DNA of 61,701 nt from Peribacillus frigoritolerans (GTDB lineage Bacteria; Bacillota; Bacilli; Bacillales; DSM-1321): assembly GCF_001636405.1 (NCBI RefSeq), contig NZ_KV440950.1, positions 830,001 through 891,701 on the forward strand, read 5' to 3'. The notes below the pieces were generated by a model. The model was given only the letters and a program-made list of their open reading frames with translations, was not told the origin of the DNA and searched no databases. The translations under genes were made by a program, and so were the position numbers. Numbering within the stretch: position 1 is the first letter of the stretch; each line of letters begins with the position of its first letter. Positions 60,904 to 61,701 of the stretch are shown here, piece after piece.

Positions 60904-61470
60904 TTATTTAATTCCTTCGATATGCTTGATGACCTTCGCTGGGTTTCCAGCGACAACAACGCCTTCAGGAACATCCTTTGTTACGACGGCCCCTGAGGCG
61001 ACGACGGAATGACTCCCTATTGTAACGCCAGGATTGATGATGGCCCTTCCTCCAATCCATACATGATCCCCTATCGTAACCGGTTTTCCGTATTCCACTC
61101 CAGAACTGCGTTCAAAGGGATCCAGCGGATGTGTAGCTGTATAGATATGCACTCCGGGAGCCAACATGCAGTCCCTGCCAATTTTCACTTCGCAAACATC
61201 CAAAATGACACAATCAAAATTAGCATAAAAATTTTCCCCGACAGAAATATTGTATCCATAGTCACAACGGAAAGTGGGTTCAATATATACATTTAGCCCA
61301 GTGGAACCTAAAAGCCGTTTCAGCAGTGCGGTCCGTTCATCCCCTTCGCTTTCCGTTGTCTGATTGTATAACCGGGTCAACCTTCTGGCATTTTCACTAT
61401 CTCTGATTAATTCCGGATCAGCGGCGATGTAAGGTTTCCCGCTCACCATCTTTTCTTTTTCAGTATTCAT
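60904..61470 (-). CDS. maa: Maltose O-acetyltransferase
   Basis: A 188-aa acetyl-CoA-dependent sugar acetyltransferase with the left-handed beta-helix. The N-terminal Mac domain (about 8-60) includes [22 protein letters not shown]. The hexapeptide region has [16 protein letters not shown] (catalytic His) and [20 protein letters not shown]. Length agrees with Maa/LacA relatives. The ATG follows AGGAGG. Confidence 0.92.
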   Translation of the reverse strand: MNTEKEKMVSGKPYIAADPELIRDSENARRLTRLYNQTTESEGDERTALLKRLLGSTGLNVYIEPTFRCDYGYNISVGENFYANFDCVILDVCEVKIGRDCMLAPGVHIYTATHPLDPFERSSGVEYGKPVTIGDHVWIGGRAIINPGVTIGSHSVVASGAVVTKDVPEGVVVAGNPAKVIKHIEGIK

Positions 61471-61657
61471 GTATGCGCCTCCTGTTTTTTTTTTTTTTAT
61501 ATAGTTTGAAATAATATCTGAATATTAAAACATTTTTCCTGCAAAATAAATTGCAGTACTTTTTACTCAACTTTTCTGTTGTATCTAAATGCTTCTCTCG
61601 TTTTTTAAAAAAGAAGTTAGAAAAGAAAGATTTTTCCGAATAATGAATGAAATAGCT
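61471..61657. other. Intergenic region upstream of maa, nothing recognised
   Basis: AT-rich, with a run of 12 Ts next to the maa ribosome site. I see no hairpin or ORF. Confidence 0.5.
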
Positions 61658-61686
61658 TTGACAAACGTTCCGCCGGATTTTATAGT
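61658..61686 (+). promoter_or_regulatory. Sigma-A promoter at the window end
   Basis: A perfect TTGACA (61658-61663), a 17-bp spacer and TATAGT (61681-61686). It must serve a rightward gene starting beyond the window. Confidence 0.75.
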
Positions 61687-61701
61687 AAGAAGAGTTATGG
61701 A

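Noticed and set aside
2406..61470. Insertion sequences, prophage or integrated plasmid
   Set aside because: No transposase, integrase, portal, terminase or replication protein is recognisable, and the men-to-leuS backbone is syntenic with Bacillus.

Overview
The window looks like a chromosomal segment of a low-GC, spore-forming member of the Bacillaceae. Three things point there: a Bacillus-type rRNA/21-tRNA operon, a CotF-like spore coat gene, and a gene backbone (yteA, menFDHBEC, yidD/luxS/ytzI/dps/ytkD/ytlACD/ytmAB, pckA/metK/ytoA/ytpA/ytqAB/ytzC/leuS) that follows the order I remember from Bacillus subtilis. A Peribacillus (B. simplex group) relative is my best guess, but this is inference from gene order and protein resemblance, not a database match.

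Layout. 1-2406: 3' end of 23S rRNA, 5S rRNA and 21 tRNA genes, closed by a terminator. 2406-12022: the menaquinone pathway, with menA divergent from menF-D-H-B-E-C. 12.3-16.1 kb: a C4-dicarboxylate sensing unit (dctS-dctR divergent from the binding protein dctB) without its transporter gene. 16.3-26.6 kb: zinc-binding lipoprotein with two Zur-like boxes, yidD, luxS, ytzI, dps, several small proteins, a Nudix hydrolase, an ABC importer (ytlACD), ytmA/ytmB and a TSUP exporter. 26.7-32.0 kb: a surface-polysaccharide cassette in which MnaA (UDP-GlcNAc 2-epimerase) and WecC (UDP-ManNAc dehydrogenase) should make UDP-ManNAcA, with two glycosyltransferases between them. 32.6-44.8 kb: pckA, metK behind a SAM-I riboswitch, ytoA, ytpA, the tRNA-modification pair ytqA/ytqB (mnmL/mnmM), a SUKH protein, ytzC and leuS behind a Leu T-box. 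45-49.3 kb: a 1055-aa secreted subtilase with tandem Ig-like repeats, followed by about 900 bases of decayed sequence. 49.3-57.8 kb: a lipoprotein, a CotF-like coat protein, and gltC divergent from gltA-gltB (glutamate synthase). 58-61.7 kb: a MEDS-domain protein, a FusB-type EF-G-binding protein, a CD3324-like protein, a tiny 30-aa peptide gene, an SDR-like protein and a maltose acetyltransferase.

The most unusual content is non-coding. Three separate intergenic regions (about 20.6, 36.3 and 57.8 kb) carry arrays of 10-11 copies of a 13-nt core, ACTCACGAGTAAA, containing a dyad and repeated almost exactly every 21 bp, that is, two helical turns. A fourth region (32.2-32.5 kb) has about 8 units of a 38-41-bp repeat built from two related halves, and a fifth (38.6-39.3 kb) has four tandem copies of a GC-rich unit of about 185 bp. 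All five lie between a stop codon and a distal hairpin, as if they were 3' untranslated regions. Two of them are bracketed by duplicated terminator hairpins of which only the distal copy keeps its U-tract. I regard this set of repeat arrays as the strongest candidate here for something undescribed.

No phage, insertion sequence, CRISPR array or plasmid function was seen.
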